From assembly GCA_029379385.1 (NCBI GenBank), contig CM055605.1, forward strand, positions 5,925,001 to 5,989,000: DNA of 64,000 bases, given 5' to 3'. The notes beneath the pieces were generated by a model. That model saw only the letters and a list, made by a program, of their open reading frames with translations. It searched no databases and was not told the DNA's origin. Shown here piece after piece: positions 36,969 to 50,225 of this stretch. Within the stretch, counting starts at the first letter, position 1, and each line of letters opens with the position of its first letter. The translations under genes were made by a program, and so were the position numbers. Source of the stretch: Quillaja saponaria. Its lineage: Eukaryota > Streptophyta > Magnoliopsida > Fabales > Quillajaceae.

Positions 36969-38663
36969 GATTGAACTTAGAATACTAAAAAGAGATTGTT
37001 GATACCAAAGACGATGATAAACAATAATAACAAAGTTTTCTAGTTCTGATCTATATATACATACTTGTAATACTAAACTATTCGGATTATCTATCTCATG
37101 TAAGATTAGTTAGGATTTTTGTTTGTCCTACAAGAAACATGATTACTTATGAGCTAATTTGTAATGCTCCAAGCCCTGCCCGAGTATCATGAAAATATAC
37201 ACAACCCATACCACATGGATTAAAATATTAGACAAAAGATATTTGATATTTAGGCCACTTGCCAAGATGAGTCAAGGCGAGAGTTGAATCAAGACCTATT
37301 AAGAATTATTTGAGTAACTTACCATCAAATTAAATTATAATTTATGTTTGATTTTATATGTAAATAAAATAAAAAAAATTGATAAAAAAATATTAAACGA
37401 GCTGGCTCATGAGTTTACAAGATAAGTTCTAGAAATAGTGTTCCGCTTGTATTATTAAATAAGTTCAAAATAAAATTCAAGATCAACTTGTTTAAAAAAC
37501 AAACCAAGCTCTATCCAAACTTTAATGAGTAACTCATGAATTAGAATTGCGACTCCGAGGTACCAGTGTCCATCCATTAACTGGTTCCAAATTCTACAGG
37601 GCCCTCAAATAAGGCTTATCCTCTCTTCACACCAACGTATATAAGCACCAATTCCAAACTCACAATAAACACAGTATTGATTTGAAGAAACTTCATTGTC
37701 TCCCCAAGTCACGATCCTCTTTTCTCATTCAATATAACGTATAGTTGATCAAATCTATGGGTCTCGTAAAAACAATGCATTCTTTCTACTAATTCAATAG
37801 ATACTTTAAATCAGTGATTTTTATTTTTTTTTATGCATTATTCTCATTGAATTGTTAATTTTTCTTAATAGATTACTTCATAGTAAATTGTTATATTATA
37901 AATTTTTATGACAAATTAAGTTCAAATAGAAAACTCATGATAAATCACTATAAATATTGACAGTTTCTGAGATAATATATAATTAAATATAACTATTTAC
38001 GGATATGACAATTAATGTTATAGTAAATATTTAATAATAATTACCAAACCGTATGACGATTTACATGTTATACTAATTTCTAACATTTATAAGTATTTAT
38101 CATAAATAATAAATGTCTTTCGATTTTTGTCATAGATTTTTTAACTATAAATCTTTAAGTTCGTATAAAATGTTAAGTTCGTATAAAATGTTAATTCACG
38201 TAACTATTTTATGGTAGATTGTTGTTATTATTATCATCTAAGTAGATGTTTTTCCAATTTTGTAAAAGGTCAAAAGACTAATGACTTTTTCTACTTGTTT
38301 TTGTTCCTCTAATGTAAACTACTGCAAATTTAAAGTGGTTAACTCATTTTGAATGTGTCAGTTCAAATGACTGACTTGTCACTCCTAAGAATAGTATCAT
38401 ACAAAAACTTGAACAAACTAACAGTTTCAACGAATTATAAACTGAAATTTTGAGAAAAGAGACATTACAAATAAATCATGACAACGAAATCTTAAACAAA
38501 GGATTGGGCCGTGAAGCCATTAACTTGCTAATCAGCTCCTATGAACATGAAACTTCTAATTATGTTGAGAAAAATGTCACTCTTTTCTTCTAGTTTGTAT
38601 CTGTTAGAAATAGTACATAGTACAACAAAGCCGATAGCAACCAGTAGATTGTCTTTCACAAGA
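36969..38663. other. AT-rich intergenic
   Basis: The stretch 37540-37700 is less AT-rich and has a TATA-like TATATAAG near 37636, but the following ATG opens only an 11-codon frame. The right end is the RAB gene 3' UTR. No gene supported. Confidence 0.45.
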
Positions 38664-41381
38664 CTAGCTTGAGCAGCATGGAACTCTCTTCAGAGCAGAA
38701 ACATCATTTTTTATGTCTATTTTCTCTCCTTTGGCTGGGACAGATGAAGCAGTTCCATTTTCTCCTCCCTCAACTGCCTTCTTGCTGGAAACTCGGTAGA
38801 TTTGGGTCAGAACTTCAGCAAATGCATTTTCCACATTTGTTGCTTCCAGAGCCGAAGTTTCCATGAAGTATAGTGACTCCTTCTCAGCATAGGACTTCCC
38901 ATCTTCAGTTGAGACAGCTACAAGATGGCGAAGATCTGATTTGTTCCCAACAAGCATCACAACAATGTTGGAATCAGTGTGGTTCCGCAATTCTTTCAGC
39001 CATCTATCAACATTCTCAAATGTTGCATGACGAGTGACATCATACACAAGAAGTGCACCTAGAGCTCCACGATAGTAAGCACTAGTGATGGCACGGTACC
39101 TGCAAAGAGGCAAAAATTAGAGAAATGCCAGGATCAAGCAGTGGAAAACATATGTGGAATATTATTTGCAGAAGAAGAAAAAGTTGCAAGATAATATATC
39201 AACCGGCAATGTCTTGTCCACAACACTCAGATAACTTATATCATTTTCATATCCTCTACTCCCGTCAAAGGCAACTATCAGGTTTTAATAGGAACACGGT
39301 GAAATGAATCTATCAGTCCTCTCCTTACACCTCCCTCTAGTATGATTTCAAAGATGTTATTTTCACCAGCTCGGCAATAGGCCTCTCCAGAAAGTATCAA
39401 CAAATCAAGAATTGTCTTGTTGGTATTTCTTTCAGACCAGATCATACATGCCACTTTCTTTCTTTATCTCTGATGCTAGCCTTACCATAATCTCTATGGC
39501 AGGTCCATAAACATAATAAATAGTTGTACTTCCCAATCTAAAATAAAGAAATTTGATTAATGGGTTCCAAGCTGATTCAAAGCAATATATGTAGCATTTC
39601 AGAAAGTAAACATTGAAAGGATCAATAAGTATGTTCAAGTTCAAGCAAATGAATTCTTTATAACCGTCCAGGGAATAGGTGATCCACGTTGTTGCACAGG
39701 ACAACATAGAGGTCCAAAATCATATAAAAGACCTCTCATGTCTCATGTTTTATAAAACTCTTAAAAGTTTGGCAACTTCCTGTTTAGATCCATATGCTCT
39801 TCCAACTTGTACTGACCTTGAATAAATCCTACTGGTGGATTACAACTCTTAAGACCAAACTTCGGCTACTTGATTAACAGGCCTTGGAGTCCTTATGTTC
39901 AATTAAGTTGTACAATTTTCTCTATTACTGAAACTTGAGCCACCATACAGCTCAGTTATCAAAAAAGCAAACCAATGGAACCCACCACAGCATGCCAATT
40001 CTTTATACCTTGTATATGCGCACATTTAACTTAATAGTTGTTCACTTCAAGGCATAACACACTCCTATGCAGTACACCCTTTCCATTACTCCTCCCAGAT
40101 TGATCAACTTTGTGAAATTTCAAATCTCAACCTTTCCAACCATTAGCATTTTGTTTGCAATAACAAGTCCCCAATAATAGCCCCAATGTAGACCCATGAA
40201 TTAAATAATGATGCTACAGATCTAAGCTAGGGCCACATGAAGAAATGAATTTCATAAGTGAATAATTAAGTTAAGGAACAATGAAATTACCCTTCTTTTT
40301 TGGCCATAAATGACATTACCATCTAGAGATCTATAAAAGTAAAAAATAACTTTTCTTTTCCAGAACAGAGACTTATCTATATGTTTAAGAATATCATGAT
40401 CAGTTTACCATCCATCTAACAGCAAACATAGTATTTCTCAACTAATGTGAATAAAGAATGAGTCTTTCTGGTCCCTGGTTCGGCTGCCAAAAGTATACCT
40501 ACTGTCAAAGTTTAGTTTTACCAGATATTTATGACATACAAAATCTTTCATACAATTCTTAGTTACAGAATGATGATAATTGTAAATTTATAAGTCGTCT
40601 CAACAGGGAAATATATAATTATAACACCCACAGTGGATAAAATTAGTTCCACAGAAAGAAGGAAAGAAAAAAGGAAGGATTATTAATTAAAAATTATTAA
40701 TCCACTAATAAAGGCAATTTGAACTTTCAAGATCTTGTAGGAAAAAAAATAAAAAAAATACCCAGTTAAATTGAAGAGTAAGAGTACAGAGACATAAAAA
40801 AGAACGAAGTATGAAAAGCTTCACAAGATCAAACTCATACAATAAACTTCAAAGAGATACAGTACGAAGAAATATCAAAATTGCAGTGGAAATCTCAGTT
40901 ATAGATAGAAAGTTATACCCACTTATAAACTATCAATCTGGTGAAAAACATTTTTTTTTCCTAATCTTCCAGAGTTTCCAGACAAGATTTAGAATTTGAA
41001 TCTCAACTAAAACTTTTAACACTTAAATCCATAAGGGCAAGAACAGTTAAGACCCATAAATTAAAGTAATTCCAGCTGGTGAAGCTAGCAATATAGCATT
41101 AAATCAAGAAGTAGCAAAAAACCCAGATGAGGGAAATCAGAGTTGAAGAAGAAATATGACCTCTCTTGTCCTGCAGTATCCCAAATCTGAGCTTTTATGA
41201 CTTTCTCTTCAACATTCAAGGTCCGAGTAGCGAACTCAACCCCAATGGTGGACTTGGACTCGAGGTTGAACTCGTTCTTGCTGAACCTTGAGAGAAGATT
41301 CGATTTGCCCACACCTGAATCCCCAATCAAGACTATCTTGAAGAGGTAATCGTAGTCGTCATCTGCTCTGTACCCAGCCAT
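38664..41381 (-). CDS. RAB GTPase, RABA1 (Rab11) clade
   Basis: Two exons, 41381-41161 and 39099-38664, total 657 nt (218 residues), with the intron splitting the Arg codon after DTAGQE as in plant RABA genes. All G-boxes are intact: GDSGVGKS (20-27), switch I Thr45 in STIGVEF, DTAGQER (68-74), NKSD (126-129) and ETSA (154-157). The hypervariable tail ([11 protein letters not shown]...) ends in CCSS, the double-Cys geranylgeranylation site. RABA1 proteins work at the trans-Golgi/recycling endosome in secretion towards the plasma membrane and cell plate. The RTLNVEEK stretch and [14 protein letters not shown] look closest to RABA1a-d, but the exact member cannot be fixed by eye. The single 2.06-kb intron holds no other gene. 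Confidence 0.95.
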
Positions 41382-42364
41382 TGATGCAGTATCTTTCTTC
41401 TAAGCAGAGAGAGATTTACAGGCAAATTTTGTTTTCTGTGGAGGAAGTGGGAAGCGTGAAGGTGTTTAAAGAAGCGCCATAAATGGTGTAAAAAGAAATA
41501 GTTTAAAGCGGAAAGCTTTACCTTGCTTACCATGATCCCCCATGTTGTCGTCTGCCGACTATCAGGTATCAGCTAATTTCAAAGTCAAAATTTTCATGTG
41601 CTGTCCAAATTTCAAATATAGAATATGTTAAAATGTTAAATAGTTAAATACATCTTGTTAGTTTGTTATTTATGATTCAAACTCTATATTTGTCAAACTA
41701 TATTCCTAATTTTTTTTTAGAAAAATATTATATTATTAAGTAGTTTTACTTTCAAAAATAAAATTAATTTTAAACTAAACTCATAAACAATACTCGTTAT
41801 TATAACAATATTAGAGACTAAATAAAAATTAAAATATGTTCAATTAAATTGGTAAAATCTCTTGTTATTGTATACCTAGCTATTGAATAGATTAAAATAC
41901 AAAATGACATGCCAACATCATCAACAAAACTCAAGTAAGGCTAAGAGAAGAATAACAGAGTAGCAAGCATAGGACTACATGCAACTTTGGTTACCAAAAG
42001 TTCTAATCATAGTGTCTTTTACTATATACCAGTAAAATCAATACTTAATACCACAATAATGTGATTCCCCATGACTGTGAAAGTAGCCCTTTAGTAATAT
42101 TAAACTTACTAAGGATGCTGGATGCCTTTAGGACTCCCATGTAAACATATGGGCCTCAATAACCTGTGCCCGAAACATACTAAATATACCTTTTCAGATC
42201 AATTCAAAATTCAAATAAGAATCTTCTTAATCACAGCACAAAGTGACAAACAATTTAAGATCCCAGTGAGAATGATGGGTCTGAAAATCTACTACATAAA
42301 GGAATGAAATCCTCTTTTTCTTTTCCATATTAACTTTTTCTCACTATACAGAGTGACAGAACAT
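41382..42364. other. Intergenic between divergent genes
   Basis: Promoter side of the RABA1 gene on the left; AT-rich beyond 41580. No coding segment supported. Confidence 0.5.
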
Positions 42365-42370
42365 TATAAA
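42365..42370 (+). promoter_or_regulatory. Possible TATA box for the 42.56-kb small gene
   Basis: TATAAA, followed by AACC, lies about 195 bases upstream of the ATG. This would imply a leader of about 160 bases. Confidence 0.35.
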
Positions 42371-42559
42371 AACCTCCTTTGAAATCATTTATGATACCCA
42401 AACACCACATAAGAAACTCCAATCCTAGTACCCTGCCTTTACCCTCCCAACACCATTATTGCTTGTTTCCATTATTTCCATATATTTATCTGTCTGAGAA
42501 GTTTCTACATTGCAAAGTTTGTGACTTTTCTTTTACTTAACTACCATTACCACCTCTCA

Positions 42560-42859
42560 ATGTCTATGTCTGAATTTGTTTCCTCTCCTTTATCATCCCT
42601 TGAAACTTCATCCCCCATAGCTAGTCCAAGTGTTCAAATGGTTTCACAATCAGTTTCAGAAAGATTACTGGGAAAATTCTTTGATGCCTCACAGTTTGAT
42701 TTTGATTATGAGCAGAGTGGCTTGTGGTCTCCTCCTATATGTAGAAACGTGTTCTTGGCCTCACCAGCTGGTAACATATTCTCTGAAAAGAAACTGTCAT
42801 TGAAATTCAAGAAGGTCAAGAAGGCATGTAGAAGAAGCATTACTTGCCTCAATGTATGA
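42560..42859 (+). CDS. Small uncharacterised plant protein (99 aa)
   Basis: An intronless frame starting at ATG 42560 ([20 protein letters not shown]). The frame continues upstream to 42521 but only through a GTG, so the ATG is preferred. A Ser/Pro-rich N-terminus is followed by [40 protein letters not shown] and a basic C-terminus ([17 protein letters not shown]). The LLGKFFD...[14 protein letters not shown] core looks like a conserved plant motif, but I do not know its function. The basic tail could be a nuclear-localisation signal. No membrane segment or signal peptide. Confidence 0.6.
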   Translation: MSMSEFVSSPLSSLETSSPIASPSVQMVSQSVSERLLGKFFDASQFDFDYEQSGLWSPPICRNVFLASPAGNIFSEKKLSLKFKKVKKACRRSITCLNV

Positions 42860-44718
42860 AGCTGAATTCATACCCATTATGAAGCCTTGCTACAAATTTC
42901 CATTTTTTTTTGTTTTACATTGTTACTTTCTTCTTAATCAAGATTGCCTCTTGATCATTAATATTTATGGGATACTATTTAAGTTGAAGGTATGAAGAAT
43001 TCATACACGTATATATAAAGCTGATATGCTTTTCTTTTTACTCCTTTTCAGACTTTCTGGTGCTCTTTTTGGTGTTCTTGAAGGCATTTAATATTGGAGG
43101 TGCCACCATAATACCATGTTCATTTTTCTCAGGATTCTGTTCTTATACAGTTTCCACTGCAATGTGAGAACTGAAATTTCAACAACTTGGTTCAAACATT
43201 TGAGAGATATTAGTGCATCTGTGATTCTAGTTTCTTTCTCAGTTTCTCCTTTTTTTTTTTTTTTTTTTGCTCTCTTCAATCATGTACTTCAGTATTTTAT
43301 AATAATAAGATAAACTTTGTTAACTGTCATATTTATTGGAAGGTCACATTTTCGCAGAGAGGTGAATGTTTTCATGAAATCTTTTTTCTTGTCCGTAAAA
43401 TTCATATACATGTTTCACTATAAAGAGGACGGTGGGAAAACAATTTACTTTTATATTATGATTAAGTAAAATAATATGAATTGTAGTACAATGACTCATC
43501 ACCAAGACATTATCTGTAGTCTTGCCCTATGTATGCAAGGGCTAAAAGGCTGAGGCGCTGAGCAAAAAGAATTTCCTGAGTAGTGCTCTTCTGGGGTTTG
43601 CTTTTGTGTCTTGAAGACAGCATGACATTGCAGAGAACCGTTATTGTTTCTTTTAGTTTTCTGTGTCTGGTTGTAAACTTGAATTAGGTACCCTCCCTCA
43701 ACTTTTGGGTAAACCAAGGTTGGAAGGAAAGATGTAATGTAACCGTAAATGTCATATTTGATTCTCTGTCACCATCAAATTTAGGATGACATTACTTTTA
43801 CTAGCACTTTGATTGTTTAATTAAATTTAGGATGACATTACTTTTACTAGCACTTTGATTGTTTAATTAAATTTAGGATGACAGTTTATTTTCTGAGAAT
43901 AATATTACCAGAAGTATTGTATTTGTGAATTCTGATTAGTGATTGCTACTTTATTCCATGTGGTCTGGTTTCTCTCAACTCTATTAATCATTATTTTCCC
44001 AACTAAATGAATATGATGTTACTTTAGTTAATAATAGCAACTCCAAGTTTTAAATTTCAAAGAACTCGATTAAGCTACATTAATTATTTTCTTACATTTG
44101 CATAAACAAATATGTAATTTTTTATAACACTAATAACAATCATGTCATTTGTAAGAATTTACTCTCATTATTCTGGATTTTTCTACCCCTATTAACTCAT
44201 TGTTATGTTTTTTAATTACGACATTCAATAGTCGAATATATCAAACTCACACTAAGTGATTTGCTCATATTTTCTCTTCGGTGCAATCCTTATCTTTTTA
44301 TGTATTTTCTCAATTCAACTCATAAAATCATGTTGTAAGATTGTAAGTGCTAATATAAACCTATATATATATATATATATATATTAAATATCACTTTCTT
44401 ATCAAAATTTGATTAACAATGACTAATTCCATCCTAATATTATTAAAATATTCAAACTATCTCAACTAATAGATTATTAAGTCATGAGTACAATGGTGGG
44501 GGTGTCTATTATTTTTTATTTTTTATATATATATATTTGTGTGGGACTTTCTGTAATTTTTTCAAATTCTGATGATGAATTTACTCAAATTATTTAAACT
44601 GAGATTTTTTTAGAAAAGAAATAAATAATCACATCCTTGTTTCACTTACAAAAGGTTGTTGCTCGATCGTCAGTTGTCACTACTGGTGGTGTTACCCGCC
44701 ATCCATACCCACCTAAAA
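42860..44718. other. Intergenic with a 46-bp tandem repeat
   Basis: Non-coding as far as I can see. Holds poly(T) at 43252-43268, the 46-bp repeat at 43777 and an (AT)n at 44363-44385. The right end is the PPR gene's upstream region. Confidence 0.5.
43777..43883. repeat. 46-bp tandem repeat, about 2.3 copies
   Basis: Units begin AAATTTAGGATGACATTACT at 43777, 43823 and 43869; the third is truncated after 15 bases. The first two are identical by eye, implying a recent slippage or unequal exchange. Confidence 0.95.
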
Positions 44719-46113
44719 ATGGCCACTCTCACTCCGAAACCCATATCTCCCTTCAGGCTCTCTTCCCTCATCCGCCTACAGAAGGACCCAACTCTTGCTT
44801 TCCAGCTCTTCCAAAACCCTAACCCAACCCAAAACCCCAGGAAGCCTTTCCGTCATTCCCTCCTTTCCTATGATCTCATCATCACTAAGCTTGGTCGCGC
44901 CAAAATGTTCGATCAAATGGAACAAGTCCTCCTTCAGCTAAAGCAAGAGAGACGCTTTGTTGTCCCTGAATTCATCTTCTGCGATGTCATTTCCTTCTAT
45001 GGCAGGGCACGGCTCCTTGCTCGTGCTCTCCAGACATTTGATTCAATCCCATCCTTTCAGTGCAGAAGAACTATAAAATCATTCAATTCGCTATTGGATG
45101 CACTTTTGAACTGCAGAGAACTTGAAAAGATGAAGAATTTTTTTCTGGGTGTTGATAAATATGGGTGCCCTGATGCTTGTACATATAATATTTTGATTAG
45201 TGCTTGTTGTATAAATCGGAATTTGGAAGTTGCTTGGCATGTGTTCGACGAAATGCAAAGAAAGGGTGTTAGGCCTACTGTAGTGACTTTTGGGACTTTG
45301 ATTAATGGGCTTTGTTTGGATTTCCGATTAGAAGAAGCCTTTGAATTAAAAGAGGATATGATGAGAGTTTTCAAGGTAAAACCTAATGCCTTCTTGTATA
45401 CCACATTGCTTAAGGGAATTTGTGGTACTGGTGACTTGAGCCTGGCCTTTAGAATTAAGGAAGAGATGGTGGGTCATAAAATAAAGTTAGATACTGCTGT
45501 TTATAATACTCTGATTAGTGCACTTCTCAAGGTTGGGAGGAAGGAAGAGGCTCTTGGAATTTTGGAGGAAATGAAGAACAATGGCTGCAAACCCAACACA
45601 GTGACTTATAATGCAATGATTAATGGGTTTTGTGGGGAGAGTAATCTTGAAGAGGCTTATAGAGTTTTGGATGAGATGGCAGAGAAGGGGTGTAAGCCGA
45701 ATGTTATAAGTTACAATGTGATAATAGGCAGATTATGTAAGGAAGGTAAATGGAGTGAAGCAAATGATTTATTTCAAGATATGCCTAGACGAGGGTGTTC
45801 TCCTGACGTAGTCTCATACCGGACACTTTTTGATGGGCTTTGTGGGTGGATGCAGTTGAAGGAAGCAGCGCTCATTCTAGATGAGATGATATTTAAAGGC
45901 TATGTACCTCTTCGTGCAAGCATAAATAAATTTGTTAATGGGTTGTGCCATGAAGGAAACACTGAGTTATTACTGGAAGTTTTGACGAGTTTGGGCAAAG
46001 TAAATATTCTTAATGTGGATACATGGACAATTATGGTTTCTGTGGTTTGTGAGAAGGAGAAGCCATCAAAAGATTTTAAGCTTTTTGATACTTTGATGAT
46101 GCTAGAAATCTAG
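44719..46113 (+). CDS. P-class pentatricopeptide repeat protein (At1g53330-like)
   Basis: Intronless, 464 residues from the first ATG in frame (MATLTPKPISPFRLSSLIRL); the frame is open to about 44656 but without an ATG. Tandem ~35-residue PPR motifs fill the protein from about residue 100: FNSLLDALL, TYNILISACC, VTFGTLINGLCLD, YTTLLKGICGTGD, YNTLISALLKVGR, VTYNAMINGFCGESN, ISYNVIIGRLCKEGK and VSYRTLFDGLCG, each followed by the ...A..VLDEM.KG helix. Spacing is the plain P type, without E/DYW extensions. The sequence strongly resembles Arabidopsis At1g53330 in order and wording. P-class PPRs bind organelle RNA and affect its stability, splicing or translation. The Ser/Arg/Leu-rich start suggests organelle targeting, probably mitochondrial. 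Confidence 0.94.
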   Translation: MATLTPKPISPFRLSSLIRLQKDPTLAFQLFQNPNPTQNPRKPFRHSLLSYDLIITKLGRAKMFDQMEQVLLQLKQERRFVVPEFIFCDVISFYGRARLLARALQTFDSIPSFQCRRTIKSFNSLLDALLNCRELEKMKNFFLGVDKYGCPDACTYNILISACCINRNLEVAWHVFDEMQRKGVRPTVVTFGTLINGLCLDFRLEEAFELKEDMMRVFKVKPNAFLYTTLLKGICGTGDLSLAFRIKEEMVGHKIKLDTAVYNTLISALLKVGRKEEALGILEEMKNNGCKPNTVTYNAMINGFCGESNLEEAYRVLDEMAEKGCKPNVISYNVIIGRLCKEGKWSEANDLFQDMPRRGCSPDVVSYRTLFDGLCGWMQLKEAALILDEMIFKGYVPLRASINKFVNGLCHEGNTELLLEVLTSLGKVNILNVDTWTIMVSVVCEKEKPSKDFKLFDTLMMLEI

Positions 46114-47537
46114 TCTCTGCTAAGTCAGATATCATTGGTTCAGTCAAATCAAATGCACGTGTTCTGATTTTGTGTATCTTATTCTGTTTGTCCCTTGCTG
46201 GCTAAGTTTCATTCATTTTTCTGCCGCCCTTATCTTCTATGCCTTGTAACAATTTGCTCTGTACTTTTCAGGAGGAAAGGGATTCAATCCTTTTTCCTCA
46301 AGAGACAAAGTTATTTGCATTCATGGATGAAGTTTTAAGGTCATCTGTTATACAAACTTACTATCTGAAGTGCTGAGCTTTGCAAAAATAGGAATAGACA
46401 TCATGTAATGTTGGAGTTTTCCATTACTTTTATTGCTTAGTTCATTTCTTTTCCCATTTGATTGAGACCCCTTTCAACAGGCCTTCTTCTTCATACTTCG
46501 GATGGCATATGTTAAGTTGGAGGGCTGTTCTTTATGTTTACTCTATTGATTTATAGTTTCTGATAACATGGGTTGCTGGTAGAGTTTCATTTGTCCTCTG
46601 CCACCCACATCTAGATAATGCTGGTAGCATGCTGCTTTCTAATTTTTAGCTAGAGAGGGATATCACTCATTTACCTGATCTTAATGTGACCGCATCTCCA
46701 ATTTCAAAAAATAAGTTTCCATTTTATTTTGCGATTTTTTACATGTGTATTTTCAAGTAGCCTCTTTTCTGCTTTGGTTTGGGGAGTCTTTCCCAACTTC
46801 AATTGGCCTGTTGTATCACATATTCAAGGCTAAGTGCCAAATTTGGTTTGTAATTTCCACCATTTGTAACTTTTCCACTTTTATTTAGGATTATTCTATG
46901 TCACTTGCATTTGAATTTATAAATAGTCAGTTTTTTTTTTTTTTTTTTTTTTTTTTAAGTTGTACCCTGCCTAGAAACAAATGAGATGTCCTATGGTTAC
47001 AGTCACTGCATTAAGCAGAAAAGAAGAAGTTGCAATGACTCTTAATCACTTGTAGCGTTTTACTTATGCCTCTCTAATGGAATTTGTTTGTTTGTGTTCT
47101 CAGGGAATTCTTAAGTGATATCAACATGCTGCTAGTAGTTAAAAAGCTTAGACTTTGAAGGAAATGGACCTCGGAGCTTTCATTGCAAAAGTAGCAGTAA
47201 GTGAGGCTAGCAACAAAAGGAGAAGCAATGTAAGTCCATATCCTGGGAAATGATGAAAATCTAATACTCTTAAGTAAGTAAGAGGGTGAACTCTCTGAAA
47301 TATACTATTCTATATGTTATATATAGTGTTTCTCGATGTAGTTTGTATCTATCACTTGTTTCCTTGTATGCTTGACACCCTCAAATCATGTAATCAAGAT
47401 TAGGCTTGCAAGCTCCAGGCTAGTTGAGCCACAACAAGCTGGACCCAGCATATGGGACAATTGTCAATTCCTTTACTTTTTTCAAAACAATTTCTCTAGA
47501 TAGAAGTTCAAAGGTCAAATTAGTTCATATCATTCAT
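46114..47537. other. Intergenic after the PPR gene
   Basis: PPR 3' UTR and spacer. A 28-base poly(T) run lies at about 46929-46956. No coding sequence supported. Confidence 0.5.
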
Positions 47538-48870
47538 TCAATTCTCAGAATCAAACGTAAGTTGCCTTGCATCAACATCATAAACAAATCTCACATTTTG
47601 TTGATGCAAGACTCCAAGTATACCTACAAGTCCTTGGACAAATGGTACACAAAAGTACTTCTTTTCGTTGTTAAAGTAATACACATATCTTGGATCTATT
47701 GTAAGAGCAGCACCTTCGAAATGAAATGTCAATAAAGCATAATTGCGGAACCTTTGCACATAATGATAACAAAGCTCCATCCCTGCACGCCCACCTTGGA
47801 TCCTTCGAAGTTGTAAGGCATGAAAATGTCTCTCAAAAGCTGAAATAACCTGCCTATGAGGTCTTGTGGGAAGGGCACTAGCTAAAGTTCCTGAATCAAT
47901 TGTAAAATCCCAACTCCATCTCCTAGCAGTCTAGCACAAATGTGGCAGGTGGAAAGCCAATGCAATGCATTCTGCTTATATCTATTATGTTCAAGTAGTA
48001 TTTATGACAATTTGGTGGTGTCAGAATTGGGATTCTGAAAAATTTTATTTCCTGCTTGTTGATGTTGTCACCAAACCTTAACATGCCTGTAGCCATCCTT
48101 GCCACTCTGATAGGGGCCAGGCAGTATGAGAAGCAATGGCTAATTAAGTTTCCTAATTGTTGAGGTAGTGATTCTGGGGACAAGTTTAATCCCAAAATCC
48201 CTGAAATGCTAGTTCCTGCAAATTTGATACCAGGATTGTCCTTTGAGCAACCAAATACTACAGATAAACTTCTGTTGTATAAAAAGTGAAATGAATCAAT
48301 TGAAGCAACACCCCTAGTTACAGCACTTGGAGTTAACCATGCATTGTAGACACATTGATTGTTAAGATAGCAGAAGATTGATTGATTATCATGATGACAA
48401 AATCTGTGGGTGGAAGGAAGCCTTTAATATGTTCTGGAATCCCTTGAGTCATAGATGAGAGTTGTTTGTTCAAAACAGTGCTGACAGGGTTTGCACTGTG
48501 CCCAAATAAGGAATAAGTAGTGTCAACGGCTAAAAAAACTTGTGTCATTTCACTTCCTATGGATAACTTCACTGCATACAGGTCATGATCATGAGAGACA
48601 AATAGATCCATGTTGTTTGGTTTGATTGTTACATTTGGAATTTGGTTTGACTCAAGGTAAGAAGCCTTAGCTTCTGAGATTTCTACAAGTTTATATGAAT
48701 CTTCTGAGACTCGTTGAGCTTTCTAAGGCTGGAAGGGGTTTCAAGGGAATTCTAGGAATGAGTGTTAAGCTGAATCCATTGGTTTCTGCAGCGGTAACAT
48801 GGCAATGGAATTGGGCAAGTATGGTAAGATGAGAAAGCTGTATACCTACACATAAAGCAAGTAGTAGGAT
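47538..48870 (-). pseudogene. Aspartic protease (A1, nepenthesin/CDR1-type) pseudogene 1
   Basis: Minus-strand fragments in several frames reconstruct a plant A1B aspartic protease. Near 48800-48700 the prodomain (GFSLTLIPR) has a TAA. At 48611-48333 LYAVKLSIGSEMTQVFLAVD precedes a lost catalytic site (DTTYSLFG instead of DTGSD-W). At 48195-47923 are HCFSYCLAP and YYLNIIDIS. At 47780-47538 the C-terminus reads FHFEGAALTIDPRYVYYFNN and QNVRFVYDVDARQLTF. Stops and frameshifts separate the blocks, so it cannot give an active enzyme. Confidence 0.85.
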
Positions 48871-50039
48871 TTTGGATGTAGCACTTGATGTCTAGAGCAG
48901 CAATTCTGTTAATATTTATATGATTTCAAGAGGCTTGTATTGACTATTGAGTTAGTAGATCTTGTAAGATTTCAATCTATATCTAGTAGATATGCCATTA
49001 TTCTTTCTTTTTGCTGCTTCTTTTTTCGAAAGAGATATGCTATTCAGCTTCTTAATGACACTTGGATTGATATGTGGATAATCTGAAATGGAAATTGATG
49101 GTGGTCATGTTTGTTAAGGTTTAAGTATTTAATGCATTCAGATTTACAATAGGAAAAAGTTTGAGTAAAAAGGAACAATTTTGCTGGGCAAGAGTGGATA
49201 AGGGTAACTAACATCCATTTGTAATTGCTATTTCAGTGTCCAGTTTCTCCCTTGTTCCTATTGTTTTGAGAAATAAGGCAGTGGGGAATGAAAAGATGTT
49301 CATTTGTCAAATGTGGCATCAACAAAGTAGAGGTGAGTAATTTATGTCCATATCTAGTAAACAGAAATGTTATCTGGCTCTGTAATGACACATGTTGCGA
49401 CCTGCTAACATGTAATAGATGCTATGATCAGGTTCTGAAGCAGAATCTAAGAATAGGTTGACACAATAAACTTTAAAAAGGAATACTCTTTTTCTTTTTT
49501 GCTAAGGGAAACTTGTAGTAGGCAACTGAAATCACAACGGTTCATTTGGCACATCGTATAAAAATTACATGATAATATAAGACTATAAAATTGGCTTTTA
49601 TACAATATTTAGCAGTAACATAATATTATAAACTTATATTATTGACCCACTCTTATATTGTGTTTGACATTATAAAGCTTTACAATAAAGATGACAATGA
49701 TAAGATAATAGTATAATAATATAATAACTATATAGTTTAATATATTATATAATCATATATTATACAGTTCTATTCATATCTTCTTATCCTAGCTAGATTT
49801 TATACATATCATCTGAATCATTAATGAGTTTCTAGTGGCAAGAGAAGAAACAAGAAAAAGGGTTACGAATATGGGATGGATACTCATTTAAAACCAATTA
49901 GATGAACAATTTTATCTTCTTTTAGAGAAAAAGAAAAGAAAAAGATAGGATACTATGCATTTGTGTCTGAAAAATGAAATCATAGAATCATAAATTACTA
50001 CAAAATGCCTTAGTTGGGAAAACTCTCAAGACAAATTAC
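48871..50039. other. AT-rich intergenic
   Basis: No gene, RNA gene or element recognised. Confidence 0.45.
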
Positions 50040-50225
50040 CGAAGCAGATAAGAATCCCAAGCTTTTTGTAAAACCTCATTGTTAAAATAATACACATATG
50101 TTGGCTCTATTGTAAAACCATCTGCATGAAAAATGAGAAGTTAATGAATCATAATCATGAAATGATAAAAAAGCTCCAATTCAGCATGCCCATTCTGGAG
50201 TCTTTGAAGCGGGAAGCGAGCAAAA
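50040..50225 (-). pseudogene. Aspartic protease fragment (third relic)
   Basis: A short minus-strand stretch reads FHADGFTIEPTYVYYFNNEV, matching the FHFEGADLTIDPKYVYYFDN region of the two larger relics, preceded by degenerate RLQNGHAELELFYHFMIM with an internal stop. Nothing else of the gene remains. Confidence 0.65.

Noticed and set aside
37630..37800. TATA-like element and ATG suggesting a small gene
   Set aside because: The frame closes after 11 codons and no spliced continuation was found.
43088..43279. Lys-rich minus-strand ORF
   Set aside because: Created by a poly(T) run on the plus strand; no other coding signal.
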